This document shows, piece by piece, positions 19,130-27,413 of a stretch of DNA of 64,000 nucleotides. The number at the start of each line of letters is the position of its first letter. The stretch's first letter is position 1. A program made the translations under genes and the position numbers. The stretch covers positions 1 through 64,000 of the forward strand of contig NZ_CALFBQ010000014.1 in assembly GCF_937951745.1 (NCBI RefSeq). Reading direction: 5' to 3'. The DNA comes from an uncultured Chloroflexus sp. Its GTDB lineage: Bacteria; Chloroflexota; Chloroflexia; Chloroflexales; Chloroflexaceae. The notes under the pieces were generated by a model. That model made no database searches, had not been told where the DNA came from, and saw only the letters and a list, made by a program, of their open reading frames with translations.

Positions 19130-19663
19130 ATGACAGCTCTACGGTTTAATCTCGCGCAACTGCTGCGCGAAGAGATGGGAGCGCGACGCGATATCTCGTT
19201 TACCGAGCCGGCGCTGCGGCTCGATGATAATCTAACGTTGCGCAATATTAGCGGTCGCCTCCGTTTGACCCGCACGGCGGCTGGTGTGTACGCACAGGTG
19301 ACTGCTCACGGCGTTATCACTCTCACATGCGTGCGCTCGCTTGAACAGTTCGATTATGAACTTGATCTCGACTTCAGCGACCAGTTTTACGCTGTAGTCG
19401 ATGTGGTGAATGGGCACCGATTGCCCAAACCGGTGGAAGATGATCCGTTTATGCTCGATGAGCTGCACCACATCGATGTGGGTGAAGCGATTCGCAGCTA
19501 TGCGCTGATCAGCTTGCCGATGAACCCGGTCGCGCCGGCTTACCGCGACCAACCGGTCAACTATACGGTTGAGTCGGAAGGCATTGAGGAAGACGACGCT
19601 CCAGTCGATGAACGCTTCGCTGCGCTGCGTGAATGGGCGGAGCGACAACGGAACCAAAACTGA
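19130..19663 (+). CDS. DUF177 (YceD-type) protein
   Basis: This 177-residue protein (180 if the GTG at 19121 is used) matches the DUF177/YceD family by its layout: an N-terminal beta region with LTCVRSLEQFDYEL (one Cys of the usual cysteine pair retained), an acidic middle, and the DEGEAIRSYALISLPMNP-like segment, here DVGEAIRSYALISLPMNP. The family is nearly always next to rpmF and, in plants, is needed for 23S rRNA processing. The next gene is rpmF. Confidence 0.85.
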   Translation: MTALRFNLAQLLREEMGARRDISFTEPALRLDDNLTLRNISGRLRLTRTAAGVYAQVTAHGVITLTCVRSLEQFDYELDLDFSDQFYAVVDVVNGHRLPKPVEDDPFMLDELHHIDVGEAIRSYALISLPMNPVAPAYRDQPVNYTVESEGIEEDDAPVDERFAALREWAERQRNQN

Positions 19664-19676
19664 GGAGTAACAAATC

Positions 19677-19862
19677 ATGGGTGCAGTACCGAAGCGAAAA
19701 GTATCGCGCCACCGGCGCGGTAACCGGCGGAAACATCTGGCGTTGACACCGCCGGTAATGGTAACCTGCCCGCGCTGTGGCGAATTAATGCGGGCGCATC
19801 GCGCATGCCTGTCGTGCGGTTACTACAAGGGCCGGCAGGTCCTGAAAGTGAACGCTGAGTAA
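19677..19862 (+). CDS. rpmF: 50S ribosomal protein L32
   Basis: L32 (61 residues) begins GAVPKRKVSRHRRGNRRKH and has two zinc Cys pairs, CPRC and CLSC. A GAGGAG site precedes the ATG. DUF177-rpmF-fabH is the conserved order that links ribosome and lipid synthesis genes in many bacteria. Confidence 0.97.
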   Translation: MGAVPKRKVSRHRRGNRRKHLALTPPVMVTCPRCGELMRAHRACLSCGYYKGRQVLKVNAE

Positions 19863-19909
19863 TCAGTGAAGCTCGGATCGCGACACGTGTAGGGTCCACA
19901 GGCATGAAG

Positions 19910-19946
19910 GGGCTGCCTGCCGATCAGATCGGTTTGGCAGCCCTTT
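19910..19946 (+). terminator. hairpin terminator after rpmF
   Basis: GGGCTGCC (19910-19917) pairs with GGCAGCCC (19936-19943), and the inner CCGAT/ATCGG (19920-19932) extends the fold. A short TTT follows. It probably gives partial termination between rpmF and fabH. Confidence 0.6.
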
Positions 19947-19964
19947 ACTGTAGATAGAAAGGTT

Positions 19965-20975
19965 GTGAGGGTGAGCAGGGAACGTTACGCGGCAGTGATC
20001 GGCTGGGGTATGGCCGTCCCCTCTCGCGTGATCACGAATGATGAGCTGGCACAACGGATTGACACCTCTGATGAGTGGATCCGTACCCGTACCGGCATCC
20101 GTGAACGCCGGGTCGCTGGCCTCGGTGAGAGCACCTCAACCTTCGCAACCGCCGCCGGACGCGAGGCGCTGGCAATGGCGGGAGTCGATGCGACGACCAT
20201 TGATACGGTGATTGTCGCTACCTGCACCCCTGATCGACCGTTCCCCGCGACCGCTTGCACGGTGCAGGCAAATTTGCGAATTCCGCGTGCAATTGCGTTT
20301 GATCTAGTAGCAGCCTGTAGTGGTTTCGTCTACGGACTGACCGTCGCCACAAGCCTGATTAAAAGTGGGGTCAGCCGCCGCCTCTTGCTGATCGGGGCCG
20401 ATATCTTTACCCACTATATCAACTGGGATGACCGAAATACCTGCGTTTTGTTTGGCGATGGCGCTGGCGCAGTTGTGCTAGAAGCGACCGATCAGCCGTT
20501 TGGACTGATCGCTTCCAACCTGAGCGCCGATGGTAACCTCGAAGACCTCATGGCGGTCGATGCCGGCGGCACACGTATGCCGCTCACTGCTGAGCTGCTG
20601 GCTGAAGGCCGGCAATATGTCTATATGAATGGGCGTGAGATCTTTAAGCACGCCGTGCGTGAGATGAGCGATTCAGCGATGCAGGTGGTGCAAGCGGCTG
20701 GGTTAACGATCGACGATATCGCGCTAGTGATCCCGCACCAAGCCAATGTGCGGATCATTGATGCGGTCGCGCGCCGGCTCGAAATTCCACCTGAGCGGGT
20801 GATGATCAATCTCGACCGGTATGGCAACACGTCGGCGGCTTCCATTCCGATTGCCTTGTACGAAGCCGCCCAACAGGGCCGGATCGCATCTGGCGACTAT
20901 GTCTTAGTTACCGCATTTGGCGGTGGTTTAACTTGGGGATCGGGAGTGGTACGCTGGGGCCGTCCGGCGCAGTAA
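19965..20975 (+). CDS. fabH: beta-ketoacyl-ACP synthase III
   Basis: FabH condenses acetyl-CoA with malonyl-ACP to start fatty acid chains. The 336-residue protein shows the catalytic triad: Cys118 in VAACSGF, His in IPHQANVRI and Asn in RYGNTSAASIP. The GTG at 19965 is used here; a second in-frame GTG at 19971, better spaced from GAAAGG, would remove two residues. It opens a fabH-fabD-fabG block that lacks acpP and fabF in this window. Confidence 0.95.
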   Translation: MRVSRERYAAVIGWGMAVPSRVITNDELAQRIDTSDEWIRTRTGIRERRVAGLGESTSTFATAAGREALAMAGVDATTIDTVIVATCTPDRPFPATACTVQANLRIPRAIAFDLVAACSGFVYGLTVATSLIKSGVSRRLLLIGADIFTHYINWDDRNTCVLFGDGAGAVVLEATDQPFGLIASNLSADGNLEDLMAVDAGGTRMPLTAELLAEGRQYVYMNGREIFKHAVREMSDSAMQVVQAAGLTIDDIALVIPHQANVRIIDAVARRLEIPPERVMINLDRYGNTSAASIPIALYEAAQQGRIASGDYVLVTAFGGGLTWGSGVVRWGRPAQ

Positions 20976-21107
20976 GAGGTTCGCTGGGCCGCTCGTTACG
21001 GCCCATGAAGATATAGCGACCTAACACGGACGATGAGCGGTCACGCTGGCGCAATAGTCTAGGGGGGAGAGTAAAGCGCCGGCAGGGAAGGAGAAGGCGG
21101 TCAAACC

Positions 21108-22067
21108 ATGAGCATTGCATGGGTCTTTCCGGGTCAGGGATCGCAGGTAGTTGGCATGGGGCGCGATTTGATCACTGCATCCGCAGCAGCGCGCCAAATT
21201 TTTGCCACTGCGGACGAGACGCTTGATTTCGGGTTGAGTGAATTGTGCTTTAGCGGGCCAGAAACCGACCTCACTGCCACAGAGAATGCGCAACCGGCGC
21301 TCCTCACCACCAGCATGGCCCTCTTAGCCGCGATGCGCGAACTATTGGGCGACCGGCTCGAACCACCGATTGCGGTCGCTGGTCACAGCCTTGGTGAATA
21401 CTCAGCCTTGGTTGCAGGCGGTTCATTGGATTTCATCACGGCGTTGCGCCTCGTGCGTCGCCGGGGCGAATTGATGGCCGCCGCTCACGATGGCAGCATG
21501 GCAGCCGTCATCGGGCTTGATACCGGCATCCTTGAACAGATCTGTCAAGAAGTGAGCACAGCACTTCAACACCACAATCAATTGCACGGCACCGTTGTCA
21601 TCGCTAATTACAATGCCCCTGATCAACTCGTGATCAGCGGCAGTGTAGTGGCAGTGGAACATGCCAGCCTACTCGCCAAAAGTCGCGGCGCTAAACGTGT
21701 GATTCCGCTCAAAGTCAGCGCAGCCTTCCATTCCCCCTTGATGGTCGAAGCCGCCGAAGGTATGGCGCAGGCGATTGCCAGCGCGACCGTACACGATCTA
21801 GAAATTCCGCTGATTGCCAATGTCACTGCTAAACCGCTCCGCGATGCCGATGATGTGCGGCGCGAAATGGTCGCGCAAGTGGTAGCGCCGGTGCGTTGGA
21901 TTGCGTCAGTACAGCACATGGTAGCGATGGGGGTCGAAACCTTCGTCGAGATCGGACCGGGAAGAGTATTGACCGGGTTGATTCGCCGGATTGCGCCAGC
22001 AGCGCGCTTGATCAACATTGCCACCTTCGAGGATGTACGGGCATTGACGGCAATGCAACCGGTATAG
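21108..22067 (+). CDS. fabD: malonyl-CoA:ACP transacylase
   Basis: FabD loads malonate onto acyl carrier protein. The 319-residue protein begins with the FPGQGSQVVGMGRDL motif, has the nucleophile Ser in GHSLGEYSAL and the catalytic His in SAAFHSPLM, and ends with EIGPGRVLTGLIRR. AAGGAG lies upstream. The 132-base spacer from fabH holds no gene. Confidence 0.96.
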   Translation: MSIAWVFPGQGSQVVGMGRDLITASAAARQIFATADETLDFGLSELCFSGPETDLTATENAQPALLTTSMALLAAMRELLGDRLEPPIAVAGHSLGEYSALVAGGSLDFITALRLVRRRGELMAAAHDGSMAAVIGLDTGILEQICQEVSTALQHHNQLHGTVVIANYNAPDQLVISGSVVAVEHASLLAKSRGAKRVIPLKVSAAFHSPLMVEAAEGMAQAIASATVHDLEIPLIANVTAKPLRDADDVRREMVAQVVAPVRWIASVQHMVAMGVETFVEIGPGRVLTGLIRRIAPAARLINIATFEDVRALTAMQPV

Positions 22068-22075
22068 AGAATGCT

Positions 22076-22822
22076 ATGGAATTGCAGGGGCAGGTCGCCA
22101 TTATTACCGGTGGCGCGCGTGGAATCGGGCGCGCCACGACCATTGAGCTGGCTGCTGCCGGGGCGCGTGTATTGATCAACTATCAACGCAGCGCCTCGGC
22201 GGCTGAAGCCTTGGCGGCTGAAATGATCGCAAAGGGCAGTGATGCGTTTGCTTTTCAGGCGAACGTTACCGATGAGCAGGCAGTCGAGCGAATGGTACAC
22301 GCGGCGCTGGAACGCTGGGGCCGGATCGATGTGCTAGTGAATAATGCCGGCATCACTGCCGATGCACCACTGGCTCGCCTACGGCCAGAGCAATGGCAAC
22401 AGGTAATTGAAACCGACCTGACCTCAGTGTTTCTCTGTTGCCGCGCTGTCGTACCAATCATGCGCGCCGCTGGCTATGGCCGAATCGTATCAGTCAGTTC
22501 GCTGGCGGCACTGGCTGGCAATGTCGGCCAGACGAATTATGCCGCCGCCAAAGCCGGTATTATCGGTTTGAGCCGCTCGCTCGCTCGTGAAGTCGCTCGT
22601 GATGGCATTACCGTCAATGTCGTCGCTCCCGGTTATATCGAAACCGATATGGTGGAAACCGTGCCGGAAGCATTACGGGCATGGGCGCTGCAAGCGATCG
22701 CGTTGGGACGGTTTGGCCGACCTGAAGAGGTCGCCGCCGCTATCCGGTTTCTCGTCTCTCCACGCGCTTCGTACATTACCGGCCATGTCTTGACCATTGA
22801 CGGAGGTTGGGTGATGCCGTAG
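22076..22822 (+). CDS. fabG: 3-oxoacyl-ACP reductase FabG
   Basis: This is a 248-residue short-chain dehydrogenase of FabG type that reduces 3-oxoacyl-ACP with NADPH. The TGGARGIG cofactor loop, NNAG, the Ser of VSVSSLAAL, and the catalytic YAAAK motif are all intact, as is the C-terminal DGGWVMP. The gene starts eight bases after fabD. It is the active partner of the degenerate paralogue that follows. Confidence 0.93.
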   Translation: MELQGQVAIITGGARGIGRATTIELAAAGARVLINYQRSASAAEALAAEMIAKGSDAFAFQANVTDEQAVERMVHAALERWGRIDVLVNNAGITADAPLARLRPEQWQQVIETDLTSVFLCCRAVVPIMRAAGYGRIVSVSSLAALAGNVGQTNYAAAKAGIIGLSRSLAREVARDGITVNVVAPGYIETDMVETVPEALRAWALQAIALGRFGRPEEVAAAIRFLVSPRASYITGHVLTIDGGWVMP

Positions 22823-22873
22823 GGTTGTTGTTGCGCGGCAATGACAGTACCACGGAACGGGATAGAAGCAACA

Positions 22874-23623
22874 ATGATCGACTTCACCGGACAAGTAGCA
22901 ATCGTTACCGGCGGGTCAGGAGGGATCGGGCAAGCGATTGTGCGCGGCCTCGCCCGGTATGGCGCTCGGGTGTTGGTAGGGTACCATCACGACGAGGCTG
23001 CTGCTGCCAGCATTGTCGCCGTGGCCCAATCGTTTGGCAGCGAAGCCGCAGCACTAGCAATCGATGTCCGCGAAGTTGACAGTGGGCCTGCGTTGGTGAA
23101 TGCAGCCCTCGAGCGGTGGGGCCAACTTGACATCTTGATCAATAGCGCGGGAATTGCCGATTATGGCCCGCTGAGCGAGATGAGCAGCGAGCGCTGGCGA
23201 CAAACGATCCAAACCAACCTGAGTGGGGTCTATCACACCTGCCGCGCAGTCCTACGCCCGATGATGCAACAGCGCTACGGACGGATCATCAATCTGGCTG
23301 CACTGTACGGATCCTCTGGCTTTCCCGGTCAAGCCGACTTTGCCGCAGCAGCCGGCGGGATTATCGGGCTAACACGCGCCTTAGCCCGCGAAGCGGCGCC
23401 GTGGCAGATTACAGTTAATGCGGTCGCACCGGGAATGATCGAGACAGACCTCGTGCAAGCCATTCCGGCAGAAATCCAAGCGTGGAGCGCTAATATCATC
23501 GCGTTACGCCGATTGGGGAAGCCCGAAGAGGTTGCCGCCGCCGTGCTCTTCCTCGCGTCACCGGCAGCATCGTATATCACCGGACAGACGCTGGCCGTCG
23601 ATGGCGGCTGGACGATGGCGTAG
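22874..23623 (+). CDS. FabG-like SDR protein lacking catalytic residues
   Basis: The 249-residue protein is clearly a paralogue of the preceding FabG and keeps the cofactor loop TGGSGGIG and the DGGW end. Aligned to it, however, the catalytic Ser is Ala143, Tyr is Phe156 and Lys is Ala160 ([10 protein letters not shown] in place of QTNYAAAKAG). NNAG is NSAG. It is therefore predicted to be catalytically dead but may still fold, bind NADP(H), or pair with FabG. The frame is intact, so it is not a decayed pseudogene. ATG 22874 gives the family start; an earlier ATG at 22841 is possible. Confidence 0.85.
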   Translation: MIDFTGQVAIVTGGSGGIGQAIVRGLARYGARVLVGYHHDEAAAASIVAVAQSFGSEAAALAIDVREVDSGPALVNAALERWGQLDILINSAGIADYGPLSEMSSERWRQTIQTNLSGVYHTCRAVLRPMMQQRYGRIINLAALYGSSGFPGQADFAAAAGGIIGLTRALAREAAPWQITVNAVAPGMIETDLVQAIPAEIQAWSANIIALRRLGKPEEVAAAVLFLASPAASYITGQTLAVDGGWTMA

Positions 23624-23655
23624 GAAGATAGTGTTCCTTTCCCGCTATGCCAGCA

Positions 23656-24170
23656 TAAAAACGCAGATGCGGTAGTTGCCTACCGCATCGCGACTAAATG
23701 GATCAACTTAGATACCCGCCTACTTTTTACTTACACCCTCTCGGAACCCAACCACCTCGAGAGTTCATCAGAGCGGCAAGGATGTTCCAAACCACCGTAC
23801 CCTCACAGGTCCTTTAGCTGCTCCGCCTTCAGCAGATTATGCGCCGGGCTAGCTTTTGCTATCGGATTATCTCACCATCTAGCGTGGGACAGCAGCTCTT
23901 TCTTACCCAACGCGGTGAGTTTGTTTGGGAGGCAACCGTACGGCTCGCAGAGCATCCGATTACTCAGCAGTAATCCGGCGCTTGTCTGTTCGTCTCCCCG
24001 ACCCCATCATCATTACTTTTTTCGATGGTGGTCGTTTCCCCGAACTTACGCTGCACCTCTCTCACCTTACCCACACATAACTCTTTACATTAGAGGTGAA
24101 GCGCTTGCCTTCCGGTTGCACGTAAGTGGTTAGTTCCTCCTTCCGATTTCTGATGTTCTCTCGAGGCTAC
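23656..24170 (-). ncRNA. candidate large structured non-coding RNA
   Basis: No credible gene occupies this 700-base gap. On the - strand a promoter and a terminator frame about 515 nt of self-complementary sequence. The strand at 24149-24166 pairs with 23755-23772 (9 bp, an AA/AA internal loop, 7 bp), closing a 412-nt body. Inside are a long hairpin 23988-24045 (5 bp, a GGGAAA/GGGAGA internal loop, then 10 bp with one bulge), a 9-bp hairpin with one bulge at 23956-23978, and a two-part stem 23871-23919. A 7-bp pseudoknot is possible between 23816-23822 and 23891-23897. I see no RNase P, tmRNA, SRP or 6S hallmark motifs. Confidence 0.7.
23657..23692 (-). terminator. intrinsic terminator of the - strand RNA
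   Basis: Read on the - strand, GATGCGGTAG, a GCAA loop and CTACCGCATC (23666-23689) form a perfect 10-bp stem, extended by outer C/G pairs and followed by five U (23657-23661). It ends the ncRNA transcript. It faces the end of the FabG-like gene, so it may also limit read-through from that side. Confidence 0.8.
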
Positions 24171-24176
24171 GGCCTG

Positions 24177-24205
24177 ATCATAGCACCCTGAAGGTCAAAA
24201 ATCAA
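24177..24205 (-). promoter_or_regulatory. promoter of the - strand structured RNA
   Basis: On the - strand TTGATT (24205-24200) and TATGAT (24182-24177) are exactly 17 bases apart, in a visibly AT-rich stretch. The start point would fall near 24170, four bases ahead of the closing helix of the RNA. The 142 bases between this promoter and the upstream desaturase stop contain nothing else I recognise. Confidence 0.75.
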
Positions 24206-24324
24206 GTACTTAATCGTAACTTAACGATGATAAAACACAATTCTTTGTGCTATCAGCCATCGTAGGGTTAAAAAGCTGTTAAAAACCCCGAAGGCATATC
24301 GATAGGAGTGTAAAGCATTTTTAT

Positions 24325-25815
24325 TCACACAGGCATGTCAGCCGCGATCCGGGCAGCCACTGCTTGCCCCGAAAGCAAAACTAGTGGGATACCACCACCG
24401 GGATGGGTGCCGCCACCAACAAAGTATAGGCCGCGCACCCGGCGCGCGCGCAGGGGAGGGCGGGCAAAGGCGGCAAAGGGTGAATTGGAGCTAATGCCAT
24501 AGATTGAGCCAAAAGTGGCGTTGTAACACTGCGCCAGATCGCGCGGCGTCCAATGATAGGTGTAGCGAATAGCGTGACGCAAACCGTGCAGACCCATCGT
24601 CTCAAGTTTGGTGATGATGTGATCGCGGTAGGCCGGCAGCACAGCTTCCCAATCGATCCGGCCATCGTCAACTGGCGCATTCACCAACACAAACAGATTC
24701 ATGTGACCGGGCGGCGCATGGGCAGGGTCGGAACGACATGTCGCGGCGATATACACCGTCGGATCGAGCGCGGGACGGCGATCGCGCACGATGGCCTGAA
24801 ACTCCGCCGGGTAATCGCCGCCAAAGAAGATGTTGTGGTGGACTAATTGCGGAAAATCGCCCTCAACGCCGAGAAAGAGCACCACCCCACTGTATGACGG
24901 TTCAATCCGGGCGAGACGCGCTGCCTCGCGCTGGCCGCCGGGGATCAGCCGCTCGTAAGCGTATTGCGGATCGGCGTTCACCACCGCTGCCGCAGCCGGC
25001 AAGACAGTACCCTCGACCAGCCGCACCCCGCACACCCTGCCATTCTCAACCATGATCTCGGCCACCGGCGCGCGCGTGCGCAGCTCAACCCCTAGCTCCT
25101 CAGCCAAGCGGACCAGCGCCACGGCCAATTGGTACATCCCGCCGCGCACATACCAACCACCTTCCGCCAGCTCAATGTAGGCGATCACATTGAAGGTAGC
25201 TGGTGACAGGTAGGGCGAAGAGCCGTTGTAGGTCGCATAGCGATTAAAGAGCTGGCGTAGATGCGGGCTACGGAAGAACGAGCGCACCGCTGCATCAACA
25301 CTGCGCAGCGCATCAATGCGCAGGGCATGGCGTGCCATCGTTGGCGTGATCAACTCGCGCAGACCATCGAACGGGCGCAGCAGGAAGGGGCCAGCCACCG
25401 CATCATAAATTCGGGATGTGTGAGCCATAAAACGAAAGAAATGGGGCACATCCGCCGGGCTGATGCGCTCGATCTCTTGGATCAACTGGGGTAATCGCTG
25501 CCACGCATCAAAGCGGGCGCCATCGGGCCAGAAATAGCGGCAGGTCGGCTCCACTTGCTCAAGGCAGAGGTAGTCGTCCATGCAGCGATTAGCGGCGGCG
25601 AACAGATCGCGGATCACCCATGGCATTGTCAACAACGAGGGGCCGGTATCGAAGGTATACCCTTCAGCCTGATGGAGGTTCAGCTTGCCGCCTAACCGTT
25701 CGTTCTTTTCACAGAGGATGACACGGCGGCCTTGGGCAGCCAACCGGATTGCCGCCGCTAAACCACCCAAACCACCGCCGATAATGATTATCGGAAGTTG
25801 CGTTGTATGCGCCAT
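24325..25815 (-). CDS. CrtI/CrtD-type carotenoid desaturase or related FAD oxidoreductase
   Basis: This 496-residue flavoprotein starts with the dinucleotide-binding motif [24 protein letters not shown] and has the family-typical GYTFDTGPSLLTMP segment and the C-terminal LYFVGGGTHPGGGIPLVLLSGQAVAARI. These place it with phytoene desaturases, 1-hydroxycarotenoid 3,4-desaturases (CrtD) and carotenoid oxygenases of the CrtI fold, but the exact step cannot be told from sequence alone. A second family member lies at 39745-41226. ATG 25815 is preferred over an upstream TTG at 25827. Confidence 0.88.
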   Translation of the reverse strand: MAHTTQLPIIIIGGGLGGLAAAIRLAAQGRRVILCEKNERLGGKLNLHQAEGYTFDTGPSLLTMPWVIRDLFAAANRCMDDYLCLEQVEPTCRYFWPDGARFDAWQRLPQLIQEIERISPADVPHFFRFMAHTSRIYDAVAGPFLLRPFDGLRELITPTMARHALRIDALRSVDAAVRSFFRSPHLRQLFNRYATYNGSSPYLSPATFNVIAYIELAEGGWYVRGGMYQLAVALVRLAEELGVELRTRAPVAEIMVENGRVCGVRLVEGTVLPAAAAVVNADPQYAYERLIPGGQREAARLARIEPSYSGVVLFLGVEGDFPQLVHHNIFFGGDYPAEFQAIVRDRRPALDPTVYIAATCRSDPAHAPPGHMNLFVLVNAPVDDGRIDWEAVLPAYRDHIITKLETMGLHGLRHAIRYTYHWTPRDLAQCYNATFGSIYGISSNSPFAAFARPPLRARRVRGLYFVGGGTHPGGGIPLVLLSGQAVAARIAADMPV

Positions 25816-25830
25816 AGCGTCACACAAGAT

Positions 25831-25920
25831 AAAAACGCAAAGACACTAAGACGCAAGCGATAAGCGGGCGCTGATCACAAGCTACCCGGCCAACGCGCTG
25901 CGTCTGCGCGTCTTTGCGTT
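25831..25920 (-). terminator. inverted repeat and T-run after cpaF-like gene
   Basis: AACGCAAAGAC (25834-25844) is the exact inverted copy of GTCTTTGCGTT (25910-25920), with imperfect inner repeats of GACGCA type. On the - strand the distal arm is followed by five U. It follows the stop of the secretion ATPase gene and lies just ahead of the desaturase start. The - strand sequence TGCGTTTTTAT is shared with the terminator at 23657. Confidence 0.6.
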
Positions 25921-25931
25921 CCATTCACCGA

Positions 25932-27398
25932 CTAAAACCGGCCCCGCTGGCCCGGAATCTGCGCCCCGAAGATGCTCGGCGGCAGCTTGAAGCCATGAGC
26001 TTCGAGGCGTGGGGTGAACTTGGGCCGCACGCCAGTCGGGCGCAGTTCAGATATGATCTTTCCCTCACCAGTTTTACCGAGGATTTCGAGCTTAAAGATA
26101 TCTTGTAGCACGACGGTATCGCCTTCCATACCCTGCACTTCGGTAATGTAGGCCACTTTACGCGAACCGTCTTCGAGGCGGGTTTGCTGCACGATCAGAT
26201 CGATAGCGGATGCAATCTGCTCGCGAATCACTTTCAGCGGCATATCCATACCAGCCATCAAGGCCATCGTCTCCATACGAGCGATCGCCTCGCGCGGCGC
26301 ATTGGCGTGGAGCGTAGTCAACGAGCCATCGTGACCGGTATTCATCGCCTGCAACATATCGAGCGTCTCACCGCCGCGGCACTCGCCAATCACGATCCGC
26401 TCAGGGCGCATACGCAGCGAGTTAATCACCAGATCGCGGATCGACACCCGGCCAGTACCATCAATCTCCGGTGGTTTCGCCTCGAGGCGGACGACGTGAT
26501 CTTGGGCCAATTGCAATTCGGCACTATCTTCAATCGTTACAATCCGTTCATCTTCAGGGATGAAGTTCGAGAGCACGTTGAGCAAGGTCGTCTTACCGGA
26601 GCCGGTGCCACCAGCGACCACAATATTCAAACGCGAAACGACGCAGGCCCGCAAGAATTCAGCCATTTCGGGCGTCATTGAACCGAAGCGAATCAGATCA
26701 TCGACCTTAAGCTTATTCTTGGTAAACTTACGGATGGTAATCGTCGAGCCATCGATCGCGCAGGGCGGAATGATCGCATTGACACGCGAGCCATCAGGCA
26801 AACGAGCGTCAACCATTGGCCACTTGCGGTCGATGCGGCGACCCAGTGGGCGAATAATGCGGTCGATAATCTTCATCACGTGCTCATCGGAAGCGAAGCG
26901 CACGTCGGTGAGCTTGAGCTTCCCTTTTTGCTCGATGTAGACTTTATATGGCCCGTTGACCATAATTTCCGAGATACTATCATCATCGAGCAACGGCTGG
27001 ATCGGGCCGAAGCCAAATAGCTCATCGCACACCATCGCGAAGAGCTTTTTGACATCTTGATCGGACAAATTGATGTTGGCTTGCTGATAGATGCGGGCAA
27101 ACCGCTCTTGCAACAGCCGTTCAGTCTCAGGAGAGCGTTTAAGTTCGGTCTGATTGCCTAACGAAGCCTGAATCCGGTCTACAATCCAGAGCGACAGATC
27201 GAGCATGCGCTTCTGGTCATTCGCCGGTGTTGCATCTTGCACCGCTGGGCGAGCCGCTGCGGCAGGAACGGCTGCCGGAGCCGGCGGGGGAGGTGCCGGA
27301 GCGACAGTGGCTGCCGGAGCCGGCGGAGGAGGAGTGGCAACAGCCGGCGTAGGCTCGGGCTGAGCAGGATTACCGGTGAGACGTTTGAGCAGCGACAT
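25932..27398 (-). CDS. CpaF/TadA-type secretion ATPase
   Basis: The 488-residue protein is a hexameric motor of the type IV/Tad pilus and type II secretion family, acting at the inner face of the membrane. After a Pro/Ala-rich linker (about residues 10-55) it has the LFGFGPIQPLLDDDSISEIMVNGP N-domain and Walker A GGTGSGKTT with Lys269. An Asp box (VTIEDSAELQL) and a His box (MNTGHDGSLTTLHAN) follow. A strong AAGGAGG lies ahead of the ATG. It is 15 bases downstream of the AAA+ gene, so they form one operon. No pilin or membrane platform gene is present here. Confidence 0.92.
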   Translation of the reverse strand: MSLLKRLTGNPAQPEPTPAVATPPPPAPAATVAPAPPPPAPAAVPAAAARPAVQDATPANDQKRMLDLSLWIVDRIQASLGNQTELKRSPETERLLQERFARIYQQANINLSDQDVKKLFAMVCDELFGFGPIQPLLDDDSISEIMVNGPYKVYIEQKGKLKLTDVRFASDEHVMKIIDRIIRPLGRRIDRKWPMVDARLPDGSRVNAIIPPCAIDGSTITIRKFTKNKLKVDDLIRFGSMTPEMAEFLRACVVSRLNIVVAGGTGSGKTTLLNVLSNFIPEDERIVTIEDSAELQLAQDHVVRLEAKPPEIDGTGRVSIRDLVINSLRMRPERIVIGECRGGETLDMLQAMNTGHDGSLTTLHANAPREAIARMETMALMAGMDMPLKVIREQIASAIDLIVQQTRLEDGSRKVAYITEVQGMEGDTVVLQDIFKLEILGKTGEGKIISELRPTGVRPKFTPRLEAHGFKLPPSIFGAQIPGQRGRF

Positions 27399-27413
27399 AG
27401 TGATCCAACCTCC

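Noticed and set aside
23915-24133. A 72-codon open frame on the + strand inside the gene-free gap
   Set aside because: No ribosome binding site, no recognisable protein, and it lies opposite the self-complementary RNA, whose helices explain the sequence better.
23656-24170. RNase P RNA, tmRNA or 6S RNA as the identity of the - strand RNA
   Set aside because: The conserved RNase P GAGGAAAGTCC-type and CCGGCTTAC-type segments, the tmRNA tRNA-like ends and tag frame, and a 6S-like single long open rod were not found.
24270-24300. Terminator of the desaturase gene formed by CCTTCGGGG and a T-run on the - strand
   Set aside because: The stem is only two to three base pairs long, so it is too weak to call.
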